64,000 nt of DNA from Ottowia flava (GTDB lineage: Bacteria > Pseudomonadota > Gammaproteobacteria > Burkholderiales > Burkholderiaceae_C), in the NCBI RefSeq assembly GCF_042680565.1, contig NZ_JBHUEJ010000033.1, positions 24,660 to 88,659 of the forward strand, in the 5' to 3' direction. The stretch's first letter is position 1. Every line of letters starts with the position of its first letter. The notes beneath the pieces were generated by a model. That model saw only the letters and a list, made by a program, of their open reading frames with translations, was not told the origin of the DNA and did no database searches. Made by a program: the position numbers and the translations under genes. Positions 44,319 through 53,271 of the stretch are shown in pieces.

Positions 44319-44747
44319 TCATCCGTAGTCCAGCGCGCCAGGCTGCACGCCCACATGGTCGGGCGGCGGGTCGACGGCAAAGCGCACGGCGGCGATGTGC
44401 GTGTGCCTCAGGCGCAGCGCCTGCGCGACGCGGTGCATGCCGTCCATCACGCCGCCGTCGGCACTCAGGATCACCGGCCAGCGCAGATCGGTGGTGTCCA
44501 TCAGGCGCACGTGCTCGACGATGGCGCGCGGTGTGGGCACGGCGTCGCCATGGGCAAACCACCAGTTGTCGTCCAGCTCGCGGATGGCGGACAGCGGCAC
44601 CTGCTGCACCGGCAAGTCGCGCGCCAGGCGGATCAGCCGGTGCACGTCCCACGCGCGCAGGCCCTGCGGGCCAGGCCGAAAGTGGTATTGGCGGCGCAGC
44701 GCGCCCAGGGCGGCTTCGCTGTCGGCCGGGGTTGGCGCGCCGGTCAT
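44319..44747 (-). CDS. Unknown protein with a ParB-like nuclease-fold pattern
   Basis: 142 aa. Seen: GALRRQYHFRPGPQGLRAWD, HRLIRLARDLPVQQVPLSAI, and WPVILSADGGVMDGMHRVAQ, where DG-x-HR resembles the ParB/sulfiredoxin fold; the C-terminus is VRFAVDPPPDHVGVQPGALD. I recognise this as a conserved hypothetical type but know no function. No signal peptide. It lies between yggX and mnmC on the same strand with gaps of 34 and 135 bp. The fold call is a pattern match by eye. Confidence 0.75.
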   Translation of the reverse strand: MTGAPTPADSEAALGALRRQYHFRPGPQGLRAWDVHRLIRLARDLPVQQVPLSAIRELDDNWWFAHGDAVPTPRAIVEHVRLMDTTDLRWPVILSADGGVMDGMHRVAQALRLRHTHIAAVRFAVDPPPDHVGVQPGALDYG

Positions 44748-44781
44748 GGCGTGCAGGCGCGCGCTGGGGGAGGCGTGGTGC

Positions 44782-45054
44782 TCAGGCCGCGGGCGGCACG
44801 TAACCGGCCGCCTGGTCGGCGCCGCCGCCGAAGAAGTGGTTTTCCATCTGGCGCTTGAGGTATTCGCGCGCCCGCTGGTCGGCCAGGTTCAGGCGGTTCT
44901 CATTCACCAGCATGGTCTGGTGCTTCAGCCAGTCTTGCCAGGCTTCCTTGCTCACGCCTTCCCAGATGCGCTTGCCCAACTCGCCCGGGTAGGGGGGAAA
45001 GTCCAGGCCTTCGGCCTCGCGGCCCAGTTTGATGCAGTTGACCATGCGTGCCAT
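44782..45054 (-). CDS. yggX: Probable Fe(2+)-trafficking protein YggX
   Basis: 90 aa, the normal length. Seen: MARMVNCIKLGREAEGLDFP with the conserved cysteine, YPGELGKRIWEGVSKEAWQD and WLKHQTMLVNENRLNLADQR. YggX protects labile iron-sulfur clusters against oxidants and may shuttle iron in the cytoplasm. ATG 45054 starts the conserved N-terminus; AAGGATCC lies upstream. A longer in-frame start at 45135 is not conserved. Confidence 0.96.
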   Translation of the reverse strand: MARMVNCIKLGREAEGLDFPPYPGELGKRIWEGVSKEAWQDWLKHQTMLVNENRLNLADQRAREYLKRQMENHFFGGGADQAAGYVPPAA

Positions 45055-45232
45055 GGGGATCCTTCGTCGTGGTTGGCCGGTGGACGCGGCGCGGCGGCGC
45101 GCGACGCCCCCGAGCAGGGGATGTGAACCCGACACTGTAACAAGTCCGACGCATGGCTCGGAGTGCCCTTACTCCCGGGGTCGATGCCGGCAGTTCTTCA
45201 CACGAGCGCGGCGGGAAGAACTGCCGCCGGCC

Positions 45233-45676
45233 TCAAGCCGAGCGAGACTCGCGCACGTCGAGCCAGGCGACGAGCAGAAAACCGCCCACCAGGCCCAGGT
45301 GCTCAAAGAAGCTGTTGGCCGCCATGAAGCGCTCCTGTCCCACGGGCAGCTCCCAAAAGCGCAATGCGATGAAGGTTGCCATCAGCGTGAACGCCGCCAG
45401 CGCGAGGGCGCCAAGCCAGCGCAGCCAGCCCGTGAGGATCATCAGCGACGCGCCCAGCTCCAGCACGATCACCAGCACCGCCATCAGGGCGGGCGGCGTC
45501 AGTCCGAAATGCGTCATCTCGCCCACGGCGCCGGGGAAGTCGGTCAGCTTGTTCAGCCCCCCCTGCAGGTAGGCCGCACACAGGCCCAGGTAGGCCAGCC
45601 AGCGGATCGCCGGGCTGCCCAGCACAGGGCGCACAGACTGCGTCAGGCGGCCGGCGAAGGACGTCGGTGCCGCCAT
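45233..45676 (-). CDS. DoxX-family membrane protein
   Basis: 147 aa inner-membrane protein with four hydrophobic segments (WLAYLGLCAAYLQGGLNKL, LMAVLVIVLELGASLMILTG, LGALALAAFTLMATFIAL, HLGLVGGFLLVAWLDV), the DoxX layout. Members support thiosulfate:quinone oxidation or redox balance, but most, including this one, are uncharacterised. Its ATG follows the amidohydrolase stop codon with no gap, so the two are one transcript. The 178 bp before yggX hold no visible gene. Confidence 0.85.
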   Translation of the reverse strand: MAAPTSFAGRLTQSVRPVLGSPAIRWLAYLGLCAAYLQGGLNKLTDFPGAVGEMTHFGLTPPALMAVLVIVLELGASLMILTGWLRWLGALALAAFTLMATFIALRFWELPVGQERFMAANSFFEHLGLVGGFLLVAWLDVRESRSA

Positions 45677-47671
45677 TTAAACCATCCAGCAGCTGCAGCC
45701 CAGCGCACCGAAGAAGCCCTTCAGGTCCGACGCGGGGATGTTGGACGCCCAGGCGCTGGCGTGCTGGTGGCCGTGCATGCCGCAGCCGGTGCCGCAGCCA
45801 CAAGCGGCGGCCATCTGTCGGTAGCGCGCCGGGTGCAGCGAATTCTTGCCCGCACCTTCGGGGTCGCCCCAGGCGCCATAGCCACCGTAGCGCCGCACCG
45901 GCGACCAGTCGGGCATGGCGGGTGGCAAGGGGTTGTCGTCGTGCTTGGCGAAGTTGCCGGCACCGTAAACCACGCGGCCACCGACCACGGTGAGGTCGCT
46001 GGTCAGGAAGGAGATCTCGTCCTCCGGCACCTTGAAGTAGTCCTTGCTGGGCACGATCAAGTCAGCCAACTGACCGACCATGATCTGGCCGCGCTGGCCC
46101 ACTTCGTTGCTGAACCAGGCCACGTTCTCGGTCCACATGCGCAGGGCGGTTTCGCGGTCGAGCAGGTTGCGCTGCGGGTACATCTGCAGGCCACCCAGGC
46201 TCTTACCCGTGACCATCCAGGACAGCGAAACCCAGGGGTTGTACGACGCCACGCGCGTCGCGTCGGTGCCGGCCGAGACCTTGACGCCTTTTTCCAGGAT
46301 CTTCTTGACGGGGGGCGAGGCTTCGAGCGCCTTGGCGCCGTAGCGCTCGGCAAAGTACTCGCCCTGGTAGGCCATGCGGTGTTGCACGGCGATGCCGCCG
46401 CCCAGCGCCGCAATGCGGTCGATGGATTTGTCGGAGATGGTTTCGGCGTGGTCGAAGAACCAGTTCAGGCCAGTGATCGGCGTTTCGCGGTTCACCTTCT
46501 CGAACACATCCAGCGCGCGGCTGATGGTCTCGTCGTAGGTCGCGTGCAGGCGCCACGGCCACTTGTTCTGCACCAGCACCTGGATCACACCTTCCAGATC
46601 GCCTTCCATGCTGGCGGGCATGTCTGGGCGCGGCTGGCGGAAGTCTTCAAAGTCGGCCGCCGAATACACCAGCATTTCGCCCGCGCCGTTGTGGCGGAAG
46701 TAGTCGTTGCCCTGCTTGTATTTGACGGTCTGGGTCCACTTGATGAAGTCTTCTTTTTCCTCCTTGGGCTTTTGCGTGAACAGGTTGTAGGCCAGGCGCA
46801 CCGTCAGCTGCTTCTGCTCGTCCAGCTTTTTGATGACCTCGTAGTCTTCGGGGTAGTTCTGGTAGCCGCCACCGGCATCGATCACGCCGGTCACGCCGAG
46901 GCGATTCAACTCGCGCATGAAGTGGCGCGTGGAGTTGAGCTGGTAGTCAAACGGCAGCTTGGGGCCCTTGGCCAGCGTGGCGTACAGGATGGTGGCGTTG
47001 GGCTTGGCCACCAGCAGCCCAATCGGGTTGCCGCTGCTGTCGCGCACGATCTCGCCGCCCGGGGGCTCGGGCGTGTCCTTGGTGTAGCCGACGGCGCGCA
47101 ACGCAGCGGCGTTGAGCAGCGCGCGGTCGTACAGGTGCAGCAGGAATACCGGGGTGTCGGGTGCCACGGCGTTGATTTCTTCCAGCGTGGGCAGGCGCTT
47201 CTCGACGAACTGGTGTTCGGTAAAACCACCCACCACGCGCACCCACTGCGGCGCCGGTGTGATGGCGACCTGCGCCTTCAGCATGGCCATGGCGTCGGCC
47301 AGCGAACGCACGCCGTCCCAGCGCAATTCCAGGTTGTAGTTCAGCCCGCCGCGGATCACGTGGGTGTGATTGTCAAACAGGCCGGGCAGGGCGCTGCGGC
47401 CCTGCAGGTCGATCTTGCGCGTGCCGTCGCCAGCCAGCGCCAACACCTCGGCGTCGGAGCCGACAGCGACGAACTTGCCGCCCCGGACAGCCACCGCCGT
47501 GGCCGTGGGCTTGGTCTTGTCTAGCGTGGTGAACTGGCCGTTGTGAAAAACGATCTCAGGGGACGAGGACATGGAGGCTCCTGAACGTGAAGGTGTGCTG
47601 CCAGCGCAGCCCACCAAACTACCCAACGCTACCGAAGTGGCAGCGCCAAGGACTTTGCGACGTGAAGTCAT
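45677..47671 (-). CDS. Exported amidohydrolase (YtcJ-like) with Tat/lipoprotein signal and Cys/His-rich tail
   Basis: 664 aa, amidohydrolase superfamily. Seen: MTSRRKVLGAATSVALGSLV followed by GCAGS, i.e. twin arginines plus a lipobox LVGC; EIVFHNGQFTTLDKTKPTAT; metal motif LPGLFDNHTHVIRGG; FDHAETISDKSIDRIAALGG and GVKVSAGTDATRV, as in YtcJ-type hydrolases. Unusual: the C-terminal tail after GYGAWGDPEGAGKNSLHPAR is rich in Cys and His (ACGCGTGCGMHGHQH ... GCSCWMV), a possible metal site. A second start at 47572 (MSSSPEIVFHNG) has a strong AGGAG site, so a cytoplasmic form may exist. It is followed by the DoxX gene. Confidence 0.85.
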   Translation of the reverse strand: MTSRRKVLGAATSVALGSLVGCAGSTPSRSGASMSSSPEIVFHNGQFTTLDKTKPTATAVAVRGGKFVAVGSDAEVLALAGDGTRKIDLQGRSALPGLFDNHTHVIRGGLNYNLELRWDGVRSLADAMAMLKAQVAITPAPQWVRVVGGFTEHQFVEKRLPTLEEINAVAPDTPVFLLHLYDRALLNAAALRAVGYTKDTPEPPGGEIVRDSSGNPIGLLVAKPNATILYATLAKGPKLPFDYQLNSTRHFMRELNRLGVTGVIDAGGGYQNYPEDYEVIKKLDEQKQLTVRLAYNLFTQKPKEEKEDFIKWTQTVKYKQGNDYFRHNGAGEMLVYSAADFEDFRQPRPDMPASMEGDLEGVIQVLVQNKWPWRLHATYDETISRALDVFEKVNRETPITGLNWFFDHAETISDKSIDRIAALGGGIAVQHRMAYQGEYFAERYGAKALEASPPVKKILEKGVKVSAGTDATRVASYNPWVSLSWMVTGKSLGGLQMYPQRNLLDRETALRMWTENVAWFSNEVGQRGQIMVGQLADLIVPSKDYFKVPEDEISFLTSDLTVVGGRVVYGAGNFAKHDDNPLPPAMPDWSPVRRYGGYGAWGDPEGAGKNSLHPARYRQMAAACGCGTGCGMHGHQHASAWASNIPASDLKGFFGALGCSCWMV

Positions 47672-47744
47672 AGCGTTAACAAAAATGGAAGATCAACGAA
47701 TGGCGGCGCCGGCTGGCCCTTCGGCCCTCGCTGCGGCGCCCGTG

Positions 47745-48026
47745 TCAGTTGGAAGAGGTGTCGCGTGCTGCGACGGTGGCCTGACAAGCCTGGTTGCCGG
47801 GCAGCGGCCCCAACACGTGCTGCGTGGCCTGCGTCTGTTCGCATGCCGCCTTTAAGGCGGTGCCCGCCATCAGCTGCTTTCCAACCGGGATGATTTGCTC
47901 GCCCAGCAGAATGCCCAGCAATCCGGCTAAGGCCACCAGCGGTGGCGCGGGTGAACGCACCTGCAGCAGGCTGTAGATCACACCGATCAACAAGCCCGCC
48001 CCCAACGACAGTACATACATCTTCAT
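47745..48026 (-). CDS. XapX-domain small membrane protein
   Basis: 93 aa. Seen: MKMYVLSLGAGLLIGVIYSL, LQVRSPAPPLVALAGLLGIL and LGEQIIPVGKQ, the XapX/DUF1427 pattern with two hydrophobic segments. The C-terminal third is variable. Function unknown; the family often lies next to amidohydrolase and isochorismatase-type genes, as here. ATG 48026 is preferred (AAGGA nine bases upstream); ATG 48032 is also possible. Confidence 0.82.
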   Translation of the reverse strand: MKMYVLSLGAGLLIGVIYSLLQVRSPAPPLVALAGLLGILLGEQIIPVGKQLMAGTALKAACEQTQATQHVLGPLPGNQACQATVAARDTSSN

Positions 48027-48100
48027 TCGCATGGTTCCTTGTGTGCGCAACCCCTGCCATGCCGATCCCGTGAATCTCGCAGGAAGGTGTCGCTGCGGGT

Positions 48101-48799
48101 TCAGTCACGGGCGGGCGTGGGGCCGATGCTGAGGCCGTGCTGGGCGCGCTCGGGCGCTTTGTGCACCATGGTGTAGGCGTAGTCCACGCCCATGCCGTAG
48201 GCACCCGAATGTTCGCGCACGATGTCCATCACCGCCTCGTAGGTATCGCGGCGGGCCCAGTCACGCTGCCATTCCAGCAGCACCTGTTGCCAGGTCATGG
48301 GCACAGCGCCGGCCTGCACCATGCGCTGCATGCTGTAGTTGTGGGCGTCGAGCGAGGTGCCGCCCGAGGCGTCGGCCACCATGTAGATCTCGTAGTCCTT
48401 GTCGTGCATCGCCGACAAGGCGAAGGTGGTGTTGCACACCTCGGTCCACAGGCCCGAAACGATGATCTTTGTGTGGCCTTTGGCCACATTCGCAGCCAGC
48501 GCATCGCGCACGTTCTGGTCATCCCACGAATTCATCGAGCTGCGCTCAAGCAGCGGGCTTTCGGGGAACACGTTGAGGAGCTCGGGGTAGGTGTGACCGG
48601 AAAAGCTGCCGGTTTCGACCGTGGTGATGGTGGTCGGGATGTTGAATGCCTTGGCCGCCTTGGCCAGGGCAATCACGTTGTTCTTCAGGACCTGACGGTC
48701 GATGGACTGCACGCCGAACGCCATTTGCGGCTGTTGGTCGATGAAGATGATCTGGCTGTTCTGCGGGGTCAGCAGTTCCTGGTATTGCTTGTTGGGCAT
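48101..48799 (-). CDS. Isochorismatase-family hydrolase (YcaC-like)
   Basis: 232 aa cysteine hydrolase. Seen: IIFIDQQPQMAFGVQSIDRQ (catalytic Asp), TTVETGSFSGHTYPELLNVF, and the nucleophile region VSGLWTEVCNTTFALSAMHD with the catalytic Cys, as in YcaC and related enzymes. Length is slightly above YcaC (208). Substrate unknown; an amide or urea-like compound fits the amidohydrolase neighbour. It is divergent from a LysR-type regulator gene across a 172-bp gap, so it is likely under that regulator's control. Confidence 0.9.
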   Translation of the reverse strand: MPNKQYQELLTPQNSQIIFIDQQPQMAFGVQSIDRQVLKNNVIALAKAAKAFNIPTTITTVETGSFSGHTYPELLNVFPESPLLERSSMNSWDDQNVRDALAANVAKGHTKIIVSGLWTEVCNTTFALSAMHDKDYEIYMVADASGGTSLDAHNYSMQRMVQAGAVPMTWQQVLLEWQRDWARRDTYEAVMDIVREHSGAYGMGVDYAYTMVHKAPERAQHGLSIGPTPARD

Positions 48800-48971
48800 G
48801 CGCTGGGCTTTCTATTGGAGGGCGCCGGAAAGAAGGGTGGGTGGCGGTCGGTCACGTTGTGCCACCTACTTCATTTTTAGTCTAGGCGCCTTGCGGTAGG
48901 TCAGAAATAGACAATTCGGAAAACCAGTCTTTCCGTTTTTTTCGGGCTGCGTGCAGCACAATGCCCGACCC

Positions 48972-49892
48972 ATGAGCAAGCTCCCCGATCTGGAAGCCTG
49001 GGCCATCTTTGCCAAGGTGGCCGAGACCGGTTCATTCGCGCGCAGCGCGGCAGAGCTGGGGCTCTCGCAGGGCACCGTCTCCAAGGCCATCACCCGGCTG
49101 GAACACCGGATGAAGACCACATTGTTTCAGCGGACATCGCGCCATATCGCCCTGACGGACGCGGGGCAGTACGCCGTTGAGCGCGCCGCGCGCATCCTGC
49201 AGGAAGGCGAGGCGATCGAAGCCGAGGTGGTTGACCAGTCCAGCGCCTTGCGCGGCAAGATTCGCATCGCCGCGCCGATGTCCTTTGGGGTGCCGCGGCT
49301 TTCGCCCATCCTGCCGGGCTTCATGCAGGCGCACCCCGAGGTCGAGCTGGACCTGCACTTCAGCGACGACCAGGTCGATTTGATCCGCGACCGATTCGAC
49401 GTTGCCTTGCGCATCGCCAACCTGGTCGATTCCAGCATGGTTGCCCGGCAGCTGTGCAAGGTGCGCATCCTGCTGGTGGGCTCCCCTGCGTATTTCGAGC
49501 GATATGGCCGCCCGCAGCACCCGCGTGATTTGGCGCAGCACAAGGGCCTGCAGTACAGCTATGCACGCTACGGCATGAACTGGACCTTCCGTCACCGCGA
49601 ACACGGCGACTTCACCCAGGCGCTGCCGATGCAACTGCAGGTCAACAATGCCGAGGCCCTGCAACCCGCGCTGCTGGCTGGCTTGGGGCTGGCCTTGCAA
49701 CCGTCGTTTCTGGTGTTTCAGGAGTTGCGCGATGGCCGCCTCGAAACCGCACTGGAGGGCTGGGAGGTCGACGCCATCGGCTTGCACCTCGTCAGCCCGT
49801 CGGGGCGCAGCCGGCCGGCCCGGGTGCAGGCATTCATCGACTACGCGGTGCAGCAGTTCGCGCACGCCCCCTGGGCCGAAGAGTTGGACTGA
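48972..49892 (+). CDS. LysR-family transcriptional regulator
   Basis: 306 aa. Seen: winged HTH WAIFAKVAETGSFARSAAEL, GLSQGTVSKAITRLEHRM; FQRTSRHIALTDAGQYAVER; effector domain with IRIAAPMSFGVPRLSPILPG and FDVALRIANLVDSSMVARQL, the AraC/CrgA-like LysR subgroup. It lies divergently from the isochorismatase-family gene, the classic arrangement for control of a neighbouring operon (isochorismatase, XapX, amidohydrolase, DoxX). ATG 48972 starts MSKLPDLEAW; an upstream in-frame start at 48951 is less likely. Confidence 0.92.
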   Translation: MSKLPDLEAWAIFAKVAETGSFARSAAELGLSQGTVSKAITRLEHRMKTTLFQRTSRHIALTDAGQYAVERAARILQEGEAIEAEVVDQSSALRGKIRIAAPMSFGVPRLSPILPGFMQAHPEVELDLHFSDDQVDLIRDRFDVALRIANLVDSSMVARQLCKVRILLVGSPAYFERYGRPQHPRDLAQHKGLQYSYARYGMNWTFRHREHGDFTQALPMQLQVNNAEALQPALLAGLGLALQPSFLVFQELRDGRLETALEGWEVDAIGLHLVSPSGRSRPARVQAFIDYAVQQFAHAPWAEELD

Positions 49893-49960
49893 GCGGCGAA
49901 GCCGGTCGGCGCTATGCTCGGGCGACCGAGTTTGCCCCCCTCTGACTGGATCTGCGCCCG

Positions 49961-51067
49961 ATGAAGCTGCCCCTGCAAGCCCTCGACCCCGACCTGTTCG
50001 CCCGCGCCCAGGCACTGCTGGACGACGAATGGCTGGCGCACGACGCCGACCTGGCGCCCGTGCTGCCCACCGTGCTGGCGCGCGGTGTGGGGCAGGACTG
50101 GCACAAGGCCGGCACCTTTCGCCACCACCTGATCGGCGTGGCGCGCAGCCTGGCGCTGTGGCAGCAGCCGCGCGCCGTGCGCCTGCTGGGCCTGCTGCAC
50201 AGCGTGTACGGCAACGCCTTCGTCGACCTGGTCAAGTTCGACATGGCGACCGAGCGCGGGCGCCTGCAGGCGCTGGTCGGCCAGGGCGAGGAAGAGCTGG
50301 TCTACCTGTTCTGCACCGCCTCGCGCCGCGAATTCACGCAGAAGGTGCTGGCCGGGCAGATCGAGCCCGACGGCAGCCTGCCGCTGCACACCAACCAGGG
50401 CGAGCCGATCACGCTGGCGCCGGACGTGGTGGCCGCCTTTTTGGTCGTCAGCATGGCCGACACGATCGAGCAATGGTTCAGCTGGCAGGACGACATCTAT
50501 TCGCGCTTTCCCGACACCGACACCAGCCGTCAGCAGAAGGTGCACTGGATGGCCTCGCTCTGGCCCGGGCCGATGCGCCCGTCCGGCCGCATGCTGCACC
50601 AGATCAACCGCCTGGGCCTGGCGCTGCAGCACCCGAAACTGAAAGGGCGTTTGCCGATGCCGCCGGTGTTTGAGGCCTGCACCGCGCCGTTCAGCGCCAG
50701 CGACGACGCGGCCGCCGCCAGCCTGTATTGGTCCGTCATCCAGCAAGACCAGCCGCTGGCCGACCTGGACGTGGCCACCGGCGTGCTGGAGCAGGCCGTG
50801 CGCCTGAACCCCTGGGTGGGCGAGCCGCAGATGGTGCTGGCCCAGCTGTACCTGAGCGCCGGCCGCCGCGAAGACGCCGCCCGCGCGGCAGAAAGCGCCC
50901 TGCAAGCGTTCTGCAGCTGGGGCAACGCCTGGGACAAACGCGTGCAATGGGACGCCTGGATCGCCTGGACCCGCATCCTGCTGCAAGGCGCGACCACCGA
51001 CGGCCCGGGTGCGTGGCCGGAGCGGTTGGACAAGTTGAACAACGTGGCGTTGCGCGCGGGTGCCTGA
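49961..51067 (+). CDS. Unknown protein: HD-like N-terminal domain (DUF6817-like) plus TPR-like C-terminus
   Basis: 368 aa. The N-terminal 170 residues contain KAGTFRHHLIGVARSLALW, LLGLLHSVYGNAFVDLVKFD and EELVYLFCTASRREF, a His/Asp pattern (HH, HSVYG) that resembles the DUF6817 type of HD-like fold. The C-terminal part (from about 270) looks like a TPR pair: LDVATGVLEQAVRLNPWVGE, PQMVLAQLYLSAGRREDAAR. No signal or membrane span. Function unknown. ATG 49961 is 68 bp after the LysR stop codon. Domain names are by eye and need checking. Confidence 0.65.
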   Translation: MKLPLQALDPDLFARAQALLDDEWLAHDADLAPVLPTVLARGVGQDWHKAGTFRHHLIGVARSLALWQQPRAVRLLGLLHSVYGNAFVDLVKFDMATERGRLQALVGQGEEELVYLFCTASRREFTQKVLAGQIEPDGSLPLHTNQGEPITLAPDVVAAFLVVSMADTIEQWFSWQDDIYSRFPDTDTSRQQKVHWMASLWPGPMRPSGRMLHQINRLGLALQHPKLKGRLPMPPVFEACTAPFSASDDAAAASLYWSVIQQDQPLADLDVATGVLEQAVRLNPWVGEPQMVLAQLYLSAGRREDAARAAESALQAFCSWGNAWDKRVQWDAWIAWTRILLQGATTDGPGAWPERLDKLNNVALRAGA

Positions 51068-51095
51068 GTGGCGCCGGGGTGCCGAGGCAGGTTTT

Positions 51096-51162
51096 GATCG
51101 AAATGAAATGGCACGCCAGCGCTACAGCCACCTGCGCAGGCTGCTATCAATTTGGCAATGAA
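51096..51162 (+). repeat. Dispersed modular repeat, hybrid variant
   Basis: Reads TTGATCGAAATGAAATGGCA, then CGCCAGCGCTACAGCCACCT and GCGCAGGCTGCTATCAATTTGG. It joins a B-like left part (CGCCAGCGC) to an A-like middle (CTACAGCCACCTGCGCAGG). First of two copies in the 360-bp gap 51068-51427, which has no gene. Confidence 0.75.
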
Positions 51163-51350
51163 AAATCGCTGTGCGCAGTCGCTTGGCGACAAACCGCCTC
51201 CCGGTGCGTTGCCCAGCGACGGCGGCGAACGTGGGTCGACGCAGCTGACATAAGCTCATGACGAAACGGTCTCAGCGCGTCCGGGGATTCGCCGCAACAG
51301 GGCACTAGACTGCAAGATTCCGCTGTTCGCGCGTCTGCACAAGCCGGATT

Positions 51351-51411
51351 TTAAAGAAATCGGCCTCCAGCCCTACAACCATCAGCGCATACAGCTACTC
51401 AAACAATAGCG
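51351..51411 (+). repeat. Dispersed modular repeat (A) before metY
   Basis: Reads TTTTAAAGAAATCGGCCTCC, then AGCCCTACAACCATCAGCGC and ATACAGCTACTCAAACAATAGC. It ends about 15 bases before the ATG of metY; the CAGGAG binding site follows directly. Second copy in the gap 51068-51427; the rest of that gap shows nothing recognisable. Confidence 0.85.
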
Positions 51412-51427
51412 ACCCTCAGGAGCCCCC

Positions 51428-52726
51428 ATGTCCGACACCTGGAAGTTTGAAACCCAATCCGTGCACGCCGGCTACACGCCCGACCCGACCACCAAGGCCG
51501 TGGCGGTGCCGCTGTACCAGACGGTGGCCTACGCCTTTGACAGCGCGCAGCACGGCGCCGACTTGTTCGATTTGAAGGTGCCGGGCAACATCTATTCGCG
51601 CATCATGAACCCGACCAACGACGTACTGGAAAAGCGCGTCGCGGCGCTGGAAGGCGGCATCGGCGCGCTGGCTGTGGCCTCGGGCCAGTCGGCCATCACC
51701 TACGCCATCCAGACCATTGCCGAGGCGGGCGACAACATCGTCAGCAGCACCGCGCTGTACGGCGGCACCTACAACCTGTTCGCGCACACGCTGCCGCAGT
51801 ACGGCATCGAAACGCGCTTTGCCGACCACAACGACCCGGACAGCTTTGACAAGCTGATCGACGCGCGCACCAAGGCCGTCTACGTCGAATCCATCGGCAA
51901 CCCGGCCGGCAACGTGACCGACATCGCCAAGGTCGCCGCCATTGCGCACAAGCACGGCGTGCCCGTCATCGTGGACAACACCGTCGCCAGCCCGTACCTG
52001 CTGCGCCCGTTCGAGCACGGCGCCGACATCGTCGTGCATTCGCTGACCAAGTACATGGGCGGCCACGGCACCAGCATCGGCGGCGTGATCGTCGACAGCG
52101 GCAAGTTCCCCTGGGCCGAGCACAAAGCGCGCTTTCCGCGCCTGAACGAGCCCGACGTCAGCTACCACGGCGTGGTCTACACCGAAGCGCTGGGCGCCGC
52201 CGCCTACATCGGCCGCGCGCGCGTCGTGCCGCTGCGCAACATGGGCGCCGCGCTGTCGCCCTTCAACGCCTGGCAGATCCTGCAGGGCATCGAAACCCTG
52301 GCGCTGCGCATGGACCGCATTGGCGAGAACACGCAGAAGATCGCCGAATGGCTGCAAAAGCACCCGAAGGTGGCGTGGGTCAGCTACGCCGGCCTGCCCG
52401 ACCACCGCGACCACGCGCTGGCCAAGAAGTACATGGGCGGGCGCGCGTCCGGCCTGTTCACCTTCGGCGTGAAGTCGGCGGCCGGTGACGACGCCCGTGC
52501 GGCCGGTGCGCGCTTTTTGGATGCGCTGCAGCTGTTCACCCGCCTGGTCAACATTGGCGACACCAAGTCGCTGGCCACGCACCCGGCCAGCACCACGCAC
52601 CGCCAGCTGTCGCCCGATGAGCTGGCCAAGACCGGCGTGAAGGAAGAAACCGTGCGCCTGTGCGTGGGCATCGAGCACATCGACGATTTGATCGCCGATT
52701 TGGACCAGGCGCTGGCCAAGGTCTGA
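51428..52726 (+). CDS. metY: O-acetylhomoserine aminocarboxypropyltransferase (sulfhydrylase)
   Basis: 432 aa Cys/Met-metabolism PLP enzyme that makes homocysteine from O-acetylhomoserine and sulfide. Seen: FETQSVHAGYTPDPTTKAVA, PLYQTVAYAFDSAQHGADLF, NPTNDVLEKRVAALEGGIGA, PLP lysine Lys208 in HSLTKYMGGHGTSIGGVIVD, and LATHPASTTHRQLSPDEL. Length matches the O-acetylhomoserine subgroup (about 430) rather than shorter cystathionine enzymes. CAGGAG lies six bases before ATG. It links to the sulfur genes (cysB, CbiX) by function only. Confidence 0.95.
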   Translation: MSDTWKFETQSVHAGYTPDPTTKAVAVPLYQTVAYAFDSAQHGADLFDLKVPGNIYSRIMNPTNDVLEKRVAALEGGIGALAVASGQSAITYAIQTIAEAGDNIVSSTALYGGTYNLFAHTLPQYGIETRFADHNDPDSFDKLIDARTKAVYVESIGNPAGNVTDIAKVAAIAHKHGVPVIVDNTVASPYLLRPFEHGADIVVHSLTKYMGGHGTSIGGVIVDSGKFPWAEHKARFPRLNEPDVSYHGVVYTEALGAAAYIGRARVVPLRNMGAALSPFNAWQILQGIETLALRMDRIGENTQKIAEWLQKHPKVAWVSYAGLPDHRDHALAKKYMGGRASGLFTFGVKSAAGDDARAAGARFLDALQLFTRLVNIGDTKSLATHPASTTHRQLSPDELAKTGVKEETVRLCVGIEHIDDLIADLDQALAKV

Positions 52727-52768
52727 GGCGCGGGGCGCACGGGGCCGGGGCGGCGCCGAATTCGCGCA

Positions 52769-52831
52769 TTCAGGGTAAATTCGGCCGCTGGCCCTAGTAC
52801 CACCTGCGCGAGCAGCTATGTAAAATGTAGT
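52769..52831 (+). repeat. Dispersed modular repeat (A) after metY
   Basis: Reads TTCAGGGTAAATTCGGCCGC, then TGGCCCTAGTACCACCTGCG and CGAGCAGCTATGTAAAATGTAG. It fills much of the 188-bp gap between metY and the ybjQ-like gene. Confidence 0.85.
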
Positions 52832-52914
52832 GACCCACTGCGCGTCCGATCGGATGCGCGGGGGGCTAGGCGGGGCGCCGACGCTGGCGCTGCCGCCCTC
52901 AAGGAGGGTGAAAC

Positions 52915-53271
52915 ATGGGATGGTTTTCCAAGTCGTCCGACGACTTCTTCCTGTCCACCGTCGTGCCGCAAGGGCAGGGCGGGGCGCAGGTGGCGCAGTT
53001 TCTGGGCCTGGTGAACGGCGAAGCCATCATCGGCGCCAACATCTTCCGCGACATGTTCTCCAGCGTGCGCGACGTGGTCGGCGGCCGCGCAGGCGGTTAT
53101 GAGCGCGCCCTGGCCGGTGCGCGCGAAGCCGCGCTGGAAGAAGCCAAGGCCGCCGCGCGCGAGTTGGGCGCCAACGGCATCGTCGGCATCGACTTCGACT
53201 ACGAGGTGCTGGGCGAGACCAACGGCATGATGATGGTCTCGGTCAGCGGCACCGCCGTGAAAATGGCATGA
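52915..53271 (+). CDS. YbjQ/UPF0145-family protein
   Basis: 118 aa. Seen: FFLSTVVPQGQGGAQVAQFL, GLVNGEAIIGANIFRDMFSS, and AARELGANGIVGIDFDYEVL with the G-A-N-G-I-V-G-I-D pattern of the YbjQ (heavy-metal-binding-like) family. The fold assembles as oligomers; function is unknown. AGGAGGG lies nine bases before ATG 52915. Its stop overlaps the next gene by 4 bp (ATGA). Confidence 0.88.
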   Translation: MGWFSKSSDDFFLSTVVPQGQGGAQVAQFLGLVNGEAIIGANIFRDMFSSVRDVVGGRAGGYERALAGAREAALEEAKAAARELGANGIVGIDFDYEVLGETNGMMMVSVSGTAVKMA

